The position numbers and the translations under genes are program-made. Positions 53,276 to 62,282 of a DNA stretch of 64,000 nucleotides are shown here, one piece after another (position 1 is the first letter of the stretch; the number at the start of each line of letters is the position of its first letter). Origin of the DNA: CAYRAV01 sp964422365 (GTDB lineage: Bacteria > Bacillota > Clostridia > Lachnospirales > Lachnospiraceae); NCBI GenBank assembly GCA_964422365.1, contig CAYRAV010000002.1, positions 1-64,000 of the forward strand, in the 5' to 3' direction. A model generated the notes under the pieces. That model saw only the letters and a list, made by a program, of their open reading frames with translations. It was not told the DNA's origin and did no database searches.

Positions 53276-54739
53276 CTATTTTGCACAAGCAGGAATACAA
53301 ATGCTCCTATCCTCTCCATTACACGTTCCATCAAAACAATACACTGGTTCATAAAATCCTTTGCTGTCTAACAGATAACTAATGGAAACTTCATCAATGA
53401 TAACCTCTTTTTCCTTCATTTTTGAATCTGTATACAGGTATTGCTCCAAAAATTTTCCCTTTAAAATCTCCTCATATGCTTCCTTTTCTGATATGATTTC
53501 ATATTCCTTATATTTTTTATAAGTAATGATATTGTTGTGAAAGCTATGAATCTTTCCCTGCTTTGTTATCGTACATTGACATTGTCCATCTATAAGTACA
53601 TCGCCTGTCAGAAGCATATCTGCCTTTATAATATATGTACCATCCCCATTATCTGTAAATTCTGTTCCCTCGGGTATCTCAATCAAAAATTCAGCAAGCA
53701 TTTTCTTTACTTCATCGAAACTAACCCCTGATTGTTTTTCACTGTCCATGCTTGTATAATCTGTATACCATGTTGTCAATCCCACATAATCCACCCATAC
53801 ACAATAATTACCATCCATAGAATAGTATACCATTGTATCCTTATAGGCATCATTTTGACTGGTATCTACCTCAGTACCTGCCACAGCAAATATTTTTGCT
53901 GCTGTTTCCAATGTATCTTCTTTAGAGCCAGTGATTGCCTGATATACATCAGATTTTCCCCGGTTCTCACTAAAATTTTTCTCTGTGCTGACATGAATAT
54001 TTGACATATCCTGGCGATAGTTGTATGTAATATTCATATTTCCCAGTTCCTGTTTCTGATATGCCATAAACAATCCTGCAAATATTGCAACTGTAAGCAA
54101 TAACGGTATCTGTGCACAGACAATCCATATGGTTTTGCCCCTTTTATGTTCTACTGCTGTTTTATCTATAACAGTATCATTTCTACTACTTTGGATTGCA
54201 TTTACAATTGTTAACAATATCATTCCAATTCCATATCCAATTACACATCCAAGGGTATTATTAAATATATCATCAACCTCAAATATTCCCCTTTTTGTGA
54301 CAAGCTGTATTATCTCTATCGCCACTGAAAAACCAAATCCCGCCAAATAACTACACCAGAATTTTCTGCACAGCCGCAGCATAAGCGGAAGCAGCACTCC
54401 CAATGGTACAAACATCAGAATATTAAAAACCAGATTATTACATTCCTTTGTCAACCCGCCATTCCATGCCATTTTATAAGAACTGAATAAATGCATATTG
54501 ATACCTGTCCCCATTCCTCCGGCTCTTATTCCTAATGTAGCACCCAGCACAACTATCACATATACAAAAAATATTCCCCATGCAATTAATGTGACTGGTT
54601 TCACTTTTTTTGTTCCCTTTAACTGTTTTCTATAAATTATCACATAACCAAGTAAAAATACCGCCATAATAAAAATAGTACAACCTATTCCTAAAACTGC
54701 ATACTCCTTTCCTATACTAACAATGTCTGAAATTCTCAT
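53276..54739 (-). CDS. VanZ-like membrane protein fused to an extracytoplasmic domain
   Basis: A 487-residue protein. Residues about 10-180 are a VanZ-type membrane domain ('NLVFNILMFVPLGVLLPLML', 'SVAIEIIQLVTKRGIFEVDD', 'NTLGCVIGYGIG'). A further helix (about 208-228) leads into a ~250-residue C-terminal domain that resembles YcdB/PepSY-type regulatory domains ('ISEKEAYEEILKGKFLEQYL'). VanZ alone confers low-level teicoplanin resistance; the fused form probably senses or modulates the cell envelope. The precise role is unknown. Confidence 0.75.
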   Translation of the reverse strand: MRISDIVSIGKEYAVLGIGCTIFIMAVFLLGYVIIYRKQLKGTKKVKPVTLIAWGIFFVYVIVVLGATLGIRAGGMGTGINMHLFSSYKMAWNGGLTKECNNLVFNILMFVPLGVLLPLMLRLCRKFWCSYLAGFGFSVAIEIIQLVTKRGIFEVDDIFNNTLGCVIGYGIGMILLTIVNAIQSSRNDTVIDKTAVEHKRGKTIWIVCAQIPLLLTVAIFAGLFMAYQKQELGNMNITYNYRQDMSNIHVSTEKNFSENRGKSDVYQAITGSKEDTLETAAKIFAVAGTEVDTSQNDAYKDTMVYYSMDGNYCVWVDYVGLTTWYTDYTSMDSEKQSGVSFDEVKKMLAEFLIEIPEGTEFTDNGDGTYIIKADMLLTGDVLIDGQCQCTITKQGKIHSFHNNIITYKKYKEYEIISEKEAYEEILKGKFLEQYLYTDSKMKEKEVIIDEVSISYLLDSKGFYEPVYCFDGTCNGEDRSICIPACAK

Positions 54740-54814
54740 ATCTCTTTTCCGTCCTTTCTTCCAAAGTATCTTTCATTTACAAACTCTGCTTATGTCAGCA
54801 CCAATGACCATAGA

Positions 54815-54924
54815 CTTTGTCGGAAAATGTCCGTCAGCCTGGATGGCATGGATTGCGGTATGCCCAAATAAGGACACAAGTTGTGATGCACATCTTGTAA
54901 CAAGCAATTTTCAAACACGCTCTA
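54815..54924. repeat. ~65-bp repeat copy joined to a half MITE
   Basis: 54815-54877 ('tttgtcgg...' to 'tgcccaaataaggacac') is a copy of the ~65-bp repeat. It runs directly into 54882-54924, which is one MITE end read in reverse ('gatgcacatcttgtaacaag', then AATTTTCAAACACGCTCTA). The 118-bp MITE at 27356 shows the same order of parts, so the small repeat may be a module within some MITE copies. Confidence 0.6.
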
Positions 54925-54929
54925 GTCCC

Positions 54930-56066
54930 TCACCCTACGGAATTATCATTTTCTTCTGCCCCTTCCCCTGCGGGTGTTGATGGTGCTTTTTTCTTAATGG
55001 CAAAAACGACTTTATTGCTGGTAACAGCACGATAGGTACGTGTCGATGCTGCTTTTGCAACTACAGTATAAATGCCTGGTTTTATGGCCTTTTTTACAAC
55101 CTTTCCTTTTTCATTTTTGAATGTATAGGTAATTTTTGCTTTCTTATTTGTGTTCTTTAGTATGGATACTTTTGCAGGTTTTCCATCATATTCCTTATTT
55201 GGACATGCAATACTCAGTTCTCCTTTTTTAAGCGTAAATTCGTCTATTGTTCCAAAACGGTATTTTTTCTTTTCCAAATATGTAAGCACATCATCTAATG
55301 CCTCACAGTTTGATTTTGAAGTATTGTGAATAAGCGGCAATGCCCCTTTGTGGTAATTCTTCTTAAAATGATTGACTACATATTCCTTCCCCGGTTGGTT
55401 ATCTACATCATAATCATAATATGCCATACTCCAGAAAATCGTTTTATACCCCAAATCTTTTGTCACTTTTAGGGTTCTTTGGCTGAATTCTCCCATTGGC
55501 GGACGAATAAAAGGATCCATTGTATAACCCGTTGCTTTTTTATATGCTTTTGCACAATCTGTGATTTCCTTTTTAATATCAGATACCGATTTACTTGGTA
55601 AACTTGGATGTGTACTAGTATGGTTTCCAACTAAATGCCCTTCCTGTTTCATCTGCTTTACCAGTTCGGGGTTACTTTCAATAAAAGGCTTTGTAACAAA
55701 AAAGATTGCCTTCGCATTATGTTTCTTTAGTGTTTTTAAAATCTTTTTTGTATATCCATTCTCATACCCACAGTCAAAAGTAAGATAAATCACCTTCTTT
55801 TTTGTTTTTGTATTCATATAATATGCATCATAATCCGATAACTTTATTCCCTGCGGAATACCGCCCCCTGCTTTTTCATGATACTCTTTCCTTACGATAT
55901 ACCAGCCATACCGGGTATTAGAATATTGGGAATAATCTGTTTCCTGTACTGCTGCCATTACCCTTTGTTCCTTTTGCTGTGGCAATTCTTTTGCTGACTG
56001 CATGAAACAAGAGAAAACCAGCAATACTGAAAGTATTCTCTTACTCATATTTTTTCTTTTTTTCAT
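54930..56066 (-). CDS. Polysaccharide deacetylase, PdaA-like
   Basis: A 378-residue secreted protein with a signal peptide (about 8-25). The NodB domain has 'VIYLTFDCGYENG', 'VGNHTSTHPSLPSKS' (HxxxH) and 'FIRPPMGEFSQRT'. 'YENGYT' and the late 'LIHNTSKSN' are typical of PdaA enzymes that deacetylate muramic acid for muramic-lactam formation in spore cortex. A C-terminal Lys-rich Ig/bacterial-repeat-like domain (about 275-365) is extra to PdaA. TFDCG has Cys where many members have Asn or Asp. Confidence 0.85.
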   Translation of the reverse strand: MKKRKNMSKRILSVLLVFSCFMQSAKELPQQKEQRVMAAVQETDYSQYSNTRYGWYIVRKEYHEKAGGGIPQGIKLSDYDAYYMNTKTKKKVIYLTFDCGYENGYTKKILKTLKKHNAKAIFFVTKPFIESNPELVKQMKQEGHLVGNHTSTHPSLPSKSVSDIKKEITDCAKAYKKATGYTMDPFIRPPMGEFSQRTLKVTKDLGYKTIFWSMAYYDYDVDNQPGKEYVVNHFKKNYHKGALPLIHNTSKSNCEALDDVLTYLEKKKYRFGTIDEFTLKKGELSIACPNKEYDGKPAKVSILKNTNKKAKITYTFKNEKGKVVKKAIKPGIYTVVAKAASTRTYRAVTSNKVVFAIKKKAPSTPAGEGAEENDNSVG

Positions 56067-56225
56067 ACCTTTTTACACCAAACCTTTCAATTATGTATTT
56101 TATTGTTTTACTGTTCGTTTTTACCATTTCTTTTTAGTATAATGAGCTGCTTTCATATATCCGCTGTAAATCATATTCCATAGCATATTTACCGCTGCTC
56201 AGCCATACAGAAACGGTTAAGAATC

Positions 56226-56702
56226 CTAAACAATATAGTAACAGAACCGGTCCATACCATCCTCTGTATTATTCTCATCCAGCTTCAATGCCAATTTTCT
56301 GCCATTACCAAATGCTGTACCATCCAATGAACGGTAAAATGGTTTTGACAGTCTTGGACTATCTCCCCCTGCATTTCCAATTTCTCCTCTGATTAATGTA
56401 AACCTGCATCCTTCCTCCTGTTCCACTTCTAATAGTTCCCTGATTAATGCATGTACCATCATGGTTGCAATCCCTCGTCTTCTATATTTTCTATCTACTT
56501 TTATCATTTGAAGATGTACACTAAAACTTCTGACATCTTCTATATTAAGGCTCTCCCGCAGATAATACTTTACAGACAAAACTGCTTTCTTGTTATTATG
56601 CTCATCTATCAGACAGATGGAAATGTAATGTTTTTCATCTCTTTCTAATATGAGCTGTTCTGTTTTTTTCTTTTTAAACATACATCCTAATTCTTTTTTC
56701 AT
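56226..56702 (-). CDS. GNAT-family acetyltransferase
   Basis: About 158 residues. The acetyl-CoA site is seen as 'LQMIKVDRKYRRRGIATMMV' (R/Q-x-x-G-x-A type), followed by a typical alpha helix and the late segment 'PFYRSLDGTAF'. The substrate is unknown. The start is uncertain: ATG 56702 has a weak purine-rich site, TTG 56741 would add 13 residues, and ATG 56681 would drop about seven. Confidence 0.75.
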   Translation of the reverse strand: MKKELGCMFKKKKTEQLILERDEKHYISICLIDEHNNKKAVLSVKYYLRESLNIEDVRSFSVHLQMIKVDRKYRRRGIATMMVHALIRELLEVEQEEGCRFTLIRGEIGNAGGDSPRLSKPFYRSLDGTAFGNGRKLALKLDENNTEDGMDRFCYYIV

Positions 56703-56837
56703 CTCTCGCAACCCCAAATTTTTATAGAATATTTTGTTCAAGAACCATCATTCAGAAATGGCTATACATGACTAAACTGTAATCATAGTATAAAAGAACG
56801 AAGAAGTAATTTCAATACCTGCCTGCAAAATTTCCTC

Positions 56838-56894
56838 TTGACATTCCAAGTGTATTAATGTATTATTGTATTGTTTATTTAATACACTAATACA
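56838..56894 (+). promoter_or_regulatory. Promoter with YtrA-type operator ahead of the second GntR/ABC operon
   Basis: TTGACA (56838-56843) and TATTAT (56861-56866) are separated by exactly 17 bp. An inverted repeat, TGTATTAATGTATT (56851-56864) with AATACACTAATACA (56881-56894, one mismatch), covers the -10 and the likely transcription start. This is expected to be the autoregulatory operator of the downstream repressor. Confidence 0.85.
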
Positions 56895-56914
56895 AAAATC
56901 CAGGAGGTGTTTAT

Positions 56915-57298
56915 ATGCCATGGGAATTCAATCATGACCGTCCAATTTATCTTCAGTTAATAGAAACGATCCAGCAAAATATTGTTAATGGCACTTACAA
57001 TTCAGGAGATAAACTTCCGTCAGTCCGTGAACTTGCCACTGAGGCAGCTGTCAATCCAAATACAATGCAAAAAGCATTAAGTGAATTAGAAAAATGTGGT
57101 TTGATTTATACCAACCGTACTACGGGACGATTTATCACAGATGATACACATTTAATTGAAGAAATGAAATTTAATGCAGCAAAGGAACTTATGCATGAAT
57201 ACTTGCACAATATGAAAAATCTCGGTTTTTCATATAAAGATTCTGCTGCCTTGTTACAACATTTAGTATCAGACGACACAGATGAAGCAGAATACTAA
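56915..57298 (+). CDS. GntR-family regulator, YtrA subfamily
   Basis: A 127-residue repressor with the winged helix-turn-helix 'LPSVRELATEAAVNPNTMQK' and 'ALSELEKCGLIYTNRTTGRF', and a short C-terminal helical dimerisation tail. CAGGAGG precedes the ATG. It heads an ABC operon and overlaps functionally with the palindrome just upstream. Confidence 0.92.
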   Translation: MPWEFNHDRPIYLQLIETIQQNIVNGTYNSGDKLPSVRELATEAAVNPNTMQKALSELEKCGLIYTNRTTGRFITDDTHLIEEMKFNAAKELMHEYLHNMKNLGFSYKDSAALLQHLVSDDTDEAEY

Positions 57299-57372
57299 CA
57301 ATGCTGCTTATTTTGTAAAACAATCACTCTAAAAAGTGACACACAAAATTTATAAAGAAAGAGGGAACATGT

Positions 57373-58071
57373 ATGAACACACTTGTTGAATGTAAAGGAT
57401 TGACGAAATATTTTGGTCCTTTCACCGCTCTTGATAATGTTAACCTTACATTAAACAGAGGGCGTATTATTGGTTTGCTTGGACCAAATGGAAGCGGCAA
57501 AACGACTTTTATCAAAACCCTAAATGGGCTTTTAGTACCAAGTAAAGGAGAAATTCTGATTAATGGTAATGCACCTGGTATTGAGAGTAAAAAAGTAATT
57601 TCTTACCTTCCAGATAAAAATATGTTCTGTAACTGGATGACTACCAAAAACCTGATACAATTTTTCAATGATTTCTTTGATGATTTTGATGAAAAAAAGG
57701 CAGAAGAAATGTTACAGCGGTTAAACCTTGATCCAAATCAGAAATTAAAGGCAATGTCAAAAGGTACTTTAGAAAAAGTACAGCTTATTATGACTATGAG
57801 CCGCAAAGCATCCCTTTACTGTTTGGATGAACCAATTGGGGGCGTAGATCCTGCTTCCAGAGAATATATTTTAAACACAATTATCAACAATTACAGCGAG
57901 AATGCTTCTGTACTAATCTCTACCCACTTAATCTCAGAAGTAGAAACTGTTTTAGATGATGTAATATTTATCAAAAACGGCCAGGTATTCCTTACTTCCT
58001 CTGTAGATCAAATACGTCAGGAAAAAGGAATGTCTGTAGATGCGTTATTTAGGGAGGAATTCAGATGTTAG
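57373..58071 (+). CDS. ABC transporter ATP-binding protein
   Basis: A 232-residue ATPase with Walker A 'GPNGSGKTTFIKTL', a signature 'AMSKGTLEKVQLIM' that departs slightly from LSGGQ, Walker B 'ASLYCLDEPIGGVDP' and H-loop 'LISTHLISEV'. This is the YtrB/YxlF-like type that partners small permeases. Its 3' end overlaps the permease gene by 7 bp. Confidence 0.92.
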   Translation: MNTLVECKGLTKYFGPFTALDNVNLTLNRGRIIGLLGPNGSGKTTFIKTLNGLLVPSKGEILINGNAPGIESKKVISYLPDKNMFCNWMTTKNLIQFFNDFFDDFDEKKAEEMLQRLNLDPNQKLKAMSKGTLEKVQLIMTMSRKASLYCLDEPIGGVDPASREYILNTIINNYSENASVLISTHLISEVETVLDDVIFIKNGQVFLTSSVDQIRQEKGMSVDALFREEFRC

Positions 58072-58841
58072 GAAAATTATTAAAATATGAATGGAAAGCA
58101 ACTGCAAGAATATTTTTACCATTGTTTGTCCTTTTATTAATCTTGACACCAATTACAAAGCTAGTATTATCACTTGATATTTTCAAGGGATTCACACAAA
58201 TCATCCCTTCACTTACTTTAATCTCTTATATCGTGTTGATTATTGCTATTTGTGTCACTGCTTTTATTTTTATGATTTACCGTTTTTATAAAAATCTGTT
58301 AACAGAAGAAGGCTATCTTATGTTTACCCTTCCAGTCAGTGTACATTCTATCGTTTTATCAAAAGCAATTGTATCTTTCTTTTGGACTATATTATGTTAT
58401 GTTGCTGCTTTTCTTTCTATTACAGCAGTAATCTATACCCCTGAAACAAAAGATCAGTTCTTTTATTATTACGATGTAATTACAAAAGGTTTTTACTCAG
58501 AAATGAACATATCCCTTACCGGATTGATTGTATGGAGTGTTGTATTGATGATACTATCACAAATATATACGATTTTCTATGCCTATTGTTCCATTGCAAT
58601 TGGACAGCTGTCCACACACAAAATAGTAGGCGCCATTGCTGCCTCTATTGCCATTTATATTATTATGCAGATTATTTCCTCTGTGGTACTGCTTCCAATT
58701 TCGTTTACAGCAAACTCAAACAACCCACAACAGGTAATCTATAATACCTATATTATTATTGGTGCACTGAATATTATATTTATTGCTGTATTCTACTTCA
58801 TTACAACAAACATATTACAGAAAAAATTAAACTTAAACTAA
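58065..58841 (+). CDS. ABC transporter permease
   Basis: A 258-residue protein with six membrane helices. 'MLGKLLKYEWKATARIFLPL' and 'FYKNLLTEEGYLMFTLPVSV' are typical of permeases in GntR-controlled ABC operons of Clostridia. The overlap with the ATPase gene shows translational coupling. The exported molecule is unknown. Confidence 0.88.
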   Translation: MLGKLLKYEWKATARIFLPLFVLLLILTPITKLVLSLDIFKGFTQIIPSLTLISYIVLIIAICVTAFIFMIYRFYKNLLTEEGYLMFTLPVSVHSIVLSKAIVSFFWTILCYVAAFLSITAVIYTPETKDQFFYYYDVITKGFYSEMNISLTGLIVWSVVLMILSQIYTIFYAYCSIAIGQLSTHKIVGAIAASIAIYIIMQIISSVVLLPISFTANSNNPQQVIYNTYIIIGALNIIFIAVFYFITTNILQKKLNLN

Positions 58842-58911
58842 AGCATGTTGAAAGGCTGGCTGTTTCAAATAGGAACACATTTGTTACAGTTTTGCTTAAA
58901 ATAAGAATCAA

Positions 58912-58957
58912 AGCGGTGTTATACTTTTTTCTCAGCATAACACCGCTTCTCTTTTTA
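58912..58957 (+). terminator. Terminator of the GntR/ABC operon
   Basis: AGCGGTGTTAT and ATAACACCGCT form a perfect 11-bp stem, followed by TCTCTTTTT. Confidence 0.85.
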
Positions 58958-59010
58958 AAGGGCACTTGAAAGTACTTAAATATTATCACTATTTGACCAT
59001 TATATCTTCT

Positions 59011-60048
59011 CTAATTGTCCCGCTCTCCAAAATAAGAATCCACACCATCTGCAATTCCCTGTGCAAGCTTTTTCTGATATTCTTCCGTTGCCATCTTCTT
59101 ATCTTCTTCTTCATTGCTCATAAATCCCATCTCCACAATCGTTACAGGAATCTTACTCCAGTTGATACCACTCATGGTATCTGTTTCCCAGACTCCCTTA
59201 TCTCTTGCCTTTGTTACCTCTACCATATGCCATAAAACTGTGTCTGATAACTTACGACATTCTTCATACATATCACCGACATACGGATTATCTTTTGTGG
59301 GTGATACCATCATAATTCCTGTTGTATTGGTATTTTTAGAACCATTTGCATGAATCCTAATAAATATGTCTGCCCCTGATGAGTTTGCAGCTTCTGCCCG
59401 CTCTACATTGCTGATACTGACATCATTTTTCTCTCTTGTCATCACGACCTGATATCCTCTGGATTCTAATTCCTCTTTTAATTTTATGGATACTTGTAAA
59501 TTTAATTCATATTCTGTTAATCCTGAAACAACTCCTTTGGTTCCTGGTGCCACCTTGTCCTTTGTTTCTGATGCTCCAGGCCCCACTGGTTCTTTCCCTG
59601 TATCTGCCTGCTCCTGATGCCCTGGATCAATTGCCACAATATGTTTTATCTCTGCTGGTTTTTCTGTGGTCAGATATTCCGTCGCAACATAACATATCTT
59701 CCCATTATATAAAACTCTGCTCCACAAATCTCCTACACCAACACGGTATAGTTCTCTTCCCTTTGCAAGTGTGATAACAATATTATCTGTTGTATCTGTA
59801 GAACTTTCTGAACGTACATTTACAGTGTCTGTTGTGTATACTGTCTCCTGTACAGTTTCATATCCTGCTTCGGGTTCTACAGAAATAGTCTGTGTTGGTG
59901 TCACTGTCTGCACTGGTTCTGTAACCTCGGGTGTCGCTTCTGCTGTCTGCGTTTCTTGTGTCTTTTGTATATTTTCCTGGCTATTGCAGCCTGTCAGTAA
60001 TATTGTTATGACAAATGCCAGTACTGTTCTAAAGTATCTCTTTTTCAT
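59011..60048 (-). CDS. N-acetylmuramoyl-L-alanine amidase lipoprotein with SH3 domain
   Basis: About 345 residues. The lipobox 'ILLTGCNSQ' marks a lipoprotein. After a Thr/Glu/Pro-rich linker comes a bacterial SH3 domain (about 75-130, 'DTVNVRSESSTDTTDNIVIT'). The Amidase_3 domain follows, with zinc ligands in 'VAIDPGHQEQ', the Glu in 'LTEYELNLQ', His in 'FIRIHANGS' and the catalytic Glu in 'VTIVEMGFMSNEEED'. It cleaves the bond between MurNAc and the stem peptide. ATG 60048 follows GGAGG. Confidence 0.9.
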   Translation of the reverse strand: MKKRYFRTVLAFVITILLTGCNSQENIQKTQETQTAEATPEVTEPVQTVTPTQTISVEPEAGYETVQETVYTTDTVNVRSESSTDTTDNIVITLAKGRELYRVGVGDLWSRVLYNGKICYVATEYLTTEKPAEIKHIVAIDPGHQEQADTGKEPVGPGASETKDKVAPGTKGVVSGLTEYELNLQVSIKLKEELESRGYQVVMTREKNDVSISNVERAEAANSSGADIFIRIHANGSKNTNTTGIMMVSPTKDNPYVGDMYEECRKLSDTVLWHMVEVTKARDKGVWETDTMSGINWSKIPVTIVEMGFMSNEEEDKKMATEEYQKKLAQGIADGVDSYFGERDN

Positions 60049-60126
60049 TTTTTCCTCCAAAATATATTATTCTTTTCATCCTGTTCCCTATCTTTATTAT
60101 ACCTAAAATGAAAAAAGTTTCAACTT

Positions 60127-61461
60127 CTAATTGCTCCTCTCTAAATTGGCAAACTTCGTATACTGTGACAACCATGCAAGCTTTACGGTTCCTGTGGGAC
60201 CATTTCTCTGTTTTCCAATAATGATTTCTGATATTCCTGCTTCCTCCGAATCATGATTATAATAATCATCCCGGTAAATAAACATTACCACATCGGCATC
60301 CTGCTCAATGGCTCCGGATTCACGAAGGTCTGATAACATTGGTCTTTTATCTGGTCTCTGTTCCACCGCACGGCTAAGCTGTGACAATGCTATTACTGGT
60401 GCATTTACTTCCCTTGCCAGTGCCTTGAGAGAACGGGAAATTTCAGAAATTTCCTGTTGTCTCGATTCACTTTTCTTACTACCTGTCATTAACTGCAGAT
60501 AATCAATAATAATGAGTCCCAGATTGTGTTCCAATTTAAATTTCCTGCATTTCGACCGAAGTTCTGATATAGAAATACCTGGTGTATCATCAATAATTAA
60601 GTTAGAATTTCCTATCAGCCTTGCACTTTCTACTAACTTTGCCCAGTCTTCGTCCTGTAGTTCTCCAGTTCGGATGATCTGCGAATCTACCTTAGAGTTC
60701 ATGGAGAGAATACGCTTTACCAATTGTTCCTTTGACATTTCTAAACTAAATATTGCTGTTGTAATATCTGACTTTAAAGCTACATATTCTGCAACATTAA
60801 GCACAAAAGCAGTTTTTCCCATAGAAGGTCTGGCAGCCACCAAAATAAGATCAGATGGCTGTAATCCTGCTGTCTTGTAGTCCAAATCATAAAATCCTGT
60901 AGCAATTCCTGTTACAGTTCCTTTGCTTTTTGAGGCTGCCTCAATACTTTCAATAGATTGCAATACAATATCACGGATACTGACAAAATCACTAGAACCC
61001 TTATTCTGCACAATATCAAATATCTGTTTTTCCGTTGTCTGCAGAATATCCTCTACTGGTTCTTTTGCCAGATAACAAGTATTTGCAATTCCTTCTGTAA
61101 TCTTTATCAGTCGCCGCAATACTGCCTTTTCTTTTACAATATCAGCATAATATTTTACATTGGCAGATGTAGGTACTATCTTTAACAGTTCTGTTATGAC
61201 TTCTATTCCAGCAAGTTCTTCCGGCAATTCTTTTTCTTTCAGCTTGTCAGACAAGGTAACAACATCTACTGGTTTATCTTCCTGATACAAATCTGACATT
61301 GCCTGAAACAGAACACCATATTGTGTGCGGTAAAAATCTTCACTGTCTAGTATTTCTGTTGCTGTTGTAATAGCATCTTTATCCATAATCATGGAACCTA
61401 TCACAGATTGTTCCGCTTCTACACTATGCGGAAGTATTTTTTTGATTAATGTTTCTTCCAT
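60127..61461 (-). CDS. dnaB: Replicative DNA helicase DnaB
   Basis: About 444 residues. The N-terminal domain starts 'LPHSVEAEQSVIGSMI'. The RecA-like helicase core has Walker A 'ARPSMGKTAFVLNVAE', Walker B 'LGLIIIDYLQLM' and 'ALSQLSRAVEQRPDKRPMLS'. The start at 61461 is set by GAGG seven bases ahead; the open frame continues upstream without a better site. Part of the conserved gdpP-rplI-dnaB gene group. Confidence 0.96.
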   Translation of the reverse strand: MEETLIKKILPHSVEAEQSVIGSMIMDKDAITTATEILDSEDFYRTQYGVLFQAMSDLYQEDKPVDVVTLSDKLKEKELPEELAGIEVITELLKIVPTSANVKYYADIVKEKAVLRRLIKITEGIANTCYLAKEPVEDILQTTEKQIFDIVQNKGSSDFVSIRDIVLQSIESIEAASKSKGTVTGIATGFYDLDYKTAGLQPSDLILVAARPSMGKTAFVLNVAEYVALKSDITTAIFSLEMSKEQLVKRILSMNSKVDSQIIRTGELQDEDWAKLVESARLIGNSNLIIDDTPGISISELRSKCRKFKLEHNLGLIIIDYLQLMTGSKKSESRQQEISEISRSLKALAREVNAPVIALSQLSRAVEQRPDKRPMLSDLRESGAIEQDADVVMFIYRDDYYNHDSEEAGISEIIIGKQRNGPTGTVKLAWLSQYTKFANLERSN

Positions 61462-61643
61462 AGAATTTCCTCGCCTCTGGTATAACAAACAATAAGTTTT
61501 AGAGCGTTTCGTTTGGCAAAGTATATTTCTTCCATAACACTGCTTCACAAACAGAATCGACGCGCTGTACTTTGGCTTAGAAGCAATGCTTAAAAGAAAC
61601 AGTCAGTCAGGTCAAACTGCTGATAAACTTCTTGTTTGTTACT

Positions 61644-61700
61644 CTAAAGCATGTTTGAAAATTCATTGCCACAATCTGCACGCCCCACTTTATGTGTGTA
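61644..61700. repeat. MITE-like element, one end only
   Basis: 'taaagcatgtttgaaaattcattg' followed by 'caatctgcacgccccact' is the complement of the right end of the 164-bp copy. The other end is missing. It lies in the 360-bp gap between rplI and dnaB, which otherwise holds no supported gene. Confidence 0.55.
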
Positions 61701-61767
61701 TTCTGTGCCAGCCATCCAAAACTTTATTTTCATTATACTAGTCTTCCAATTTTCTTTAGAATTAATT

Positions 61768-61789
61768 GAACCACTTATATAAGTGGTTC
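61768..61789. repeat. 22-bp perfect palindrome downstream of rplI
   Basis: GAACCACTTATATAAGTGGTTC reads the same on both strands. No T-run follows on the minus strand, so it is at most a weak terminator; it could be a processing site or protein-binding site between rplI and dnaB. Confidence 0.6.
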
Positions 61790-61821
61790 TAAAAGTTTTT
61801 ACCAAGTCATAATTCAGCCTG

Positions 61822-62268
61822 CTATTTTTCAGTTACTTTTACTTTCAATTCTCCAGTCACTTTTGGATGCAGCTTAATTGGAACATGATATGTTCCAAAA
61901 TTTCTGATTGCTTCAGGCAAGTGAAATTTCTTTTTATCCAGTTCATATCCTAACTGCTCTTTTGCTGCAACCGCAATTTCCTTTGCGGAAACTGAGCCAA
62001 AAGTCCTTCCCCCTTCACCTGCTTTTAATTTAAGTTCTACCGTTTTTCCTTCTAACTCTTTTGCAAATGCCTGTGCCTCTTCATAAATTTCCTGTTTTAC
62101 CTTTTCCTCATTCGCTTTTTTAAGCTTCAGATCATTTAAGTTTTTTGCTGTAGCTTCTACACCTAAATTCTTTTTTAAAATAAAGTTTCTTGCATAACCA
62201 TCATTGACTTGTACTTTATCCCCCTTTTTTCCTAATGATTTTACGTCTTCTAATAAAATAACTTCCAT
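61822..62268 (-). CDS. rplI: 50S ribosomal protein L9
   Basis: A 148-residue protein of normal length. It has the L9 N-terminal signature 'MEVILLEDVKSLGKKGDKVQ' and 'VNDGYARNFILKKN', then the long connecting helix and C-terminal RNA-binding domain ('GGRTFGSVSAKEIAVA'). It binds 23S rRNA near the L1 stalk. It is 14 bp downstream of gdpP, so co-transcribed. Confidence 0.97.
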   Translation of the reverse strand: MEVILLEDVKSLGKKGDKVQVNDGYARNFILKKNLGVEATAKNLNDLKLKKANEEKVKQEIYEEAQAFAKELEGKTVELKLKAGEGGRTFGSVSAKEIAVAAKEQLGYELDKKKFHLPEAIRNFGTYHVPIKLHPKVTGELKVKVTEK

Positions 62269-62282
62269 TTCTTATCTCTCCT

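Noticed and set aside
58842..58875. 'aaagcatgttgaaagg' as another MITE end
   Set aside because: Only a partial match to the terminal repeat, without the AAAATT part or a second end.
61768..61789. 22-bp palindrome as a confident rplI terminator
   Set aside because: It has no T-run on the minus strand, so it is listed only as a palindrome.
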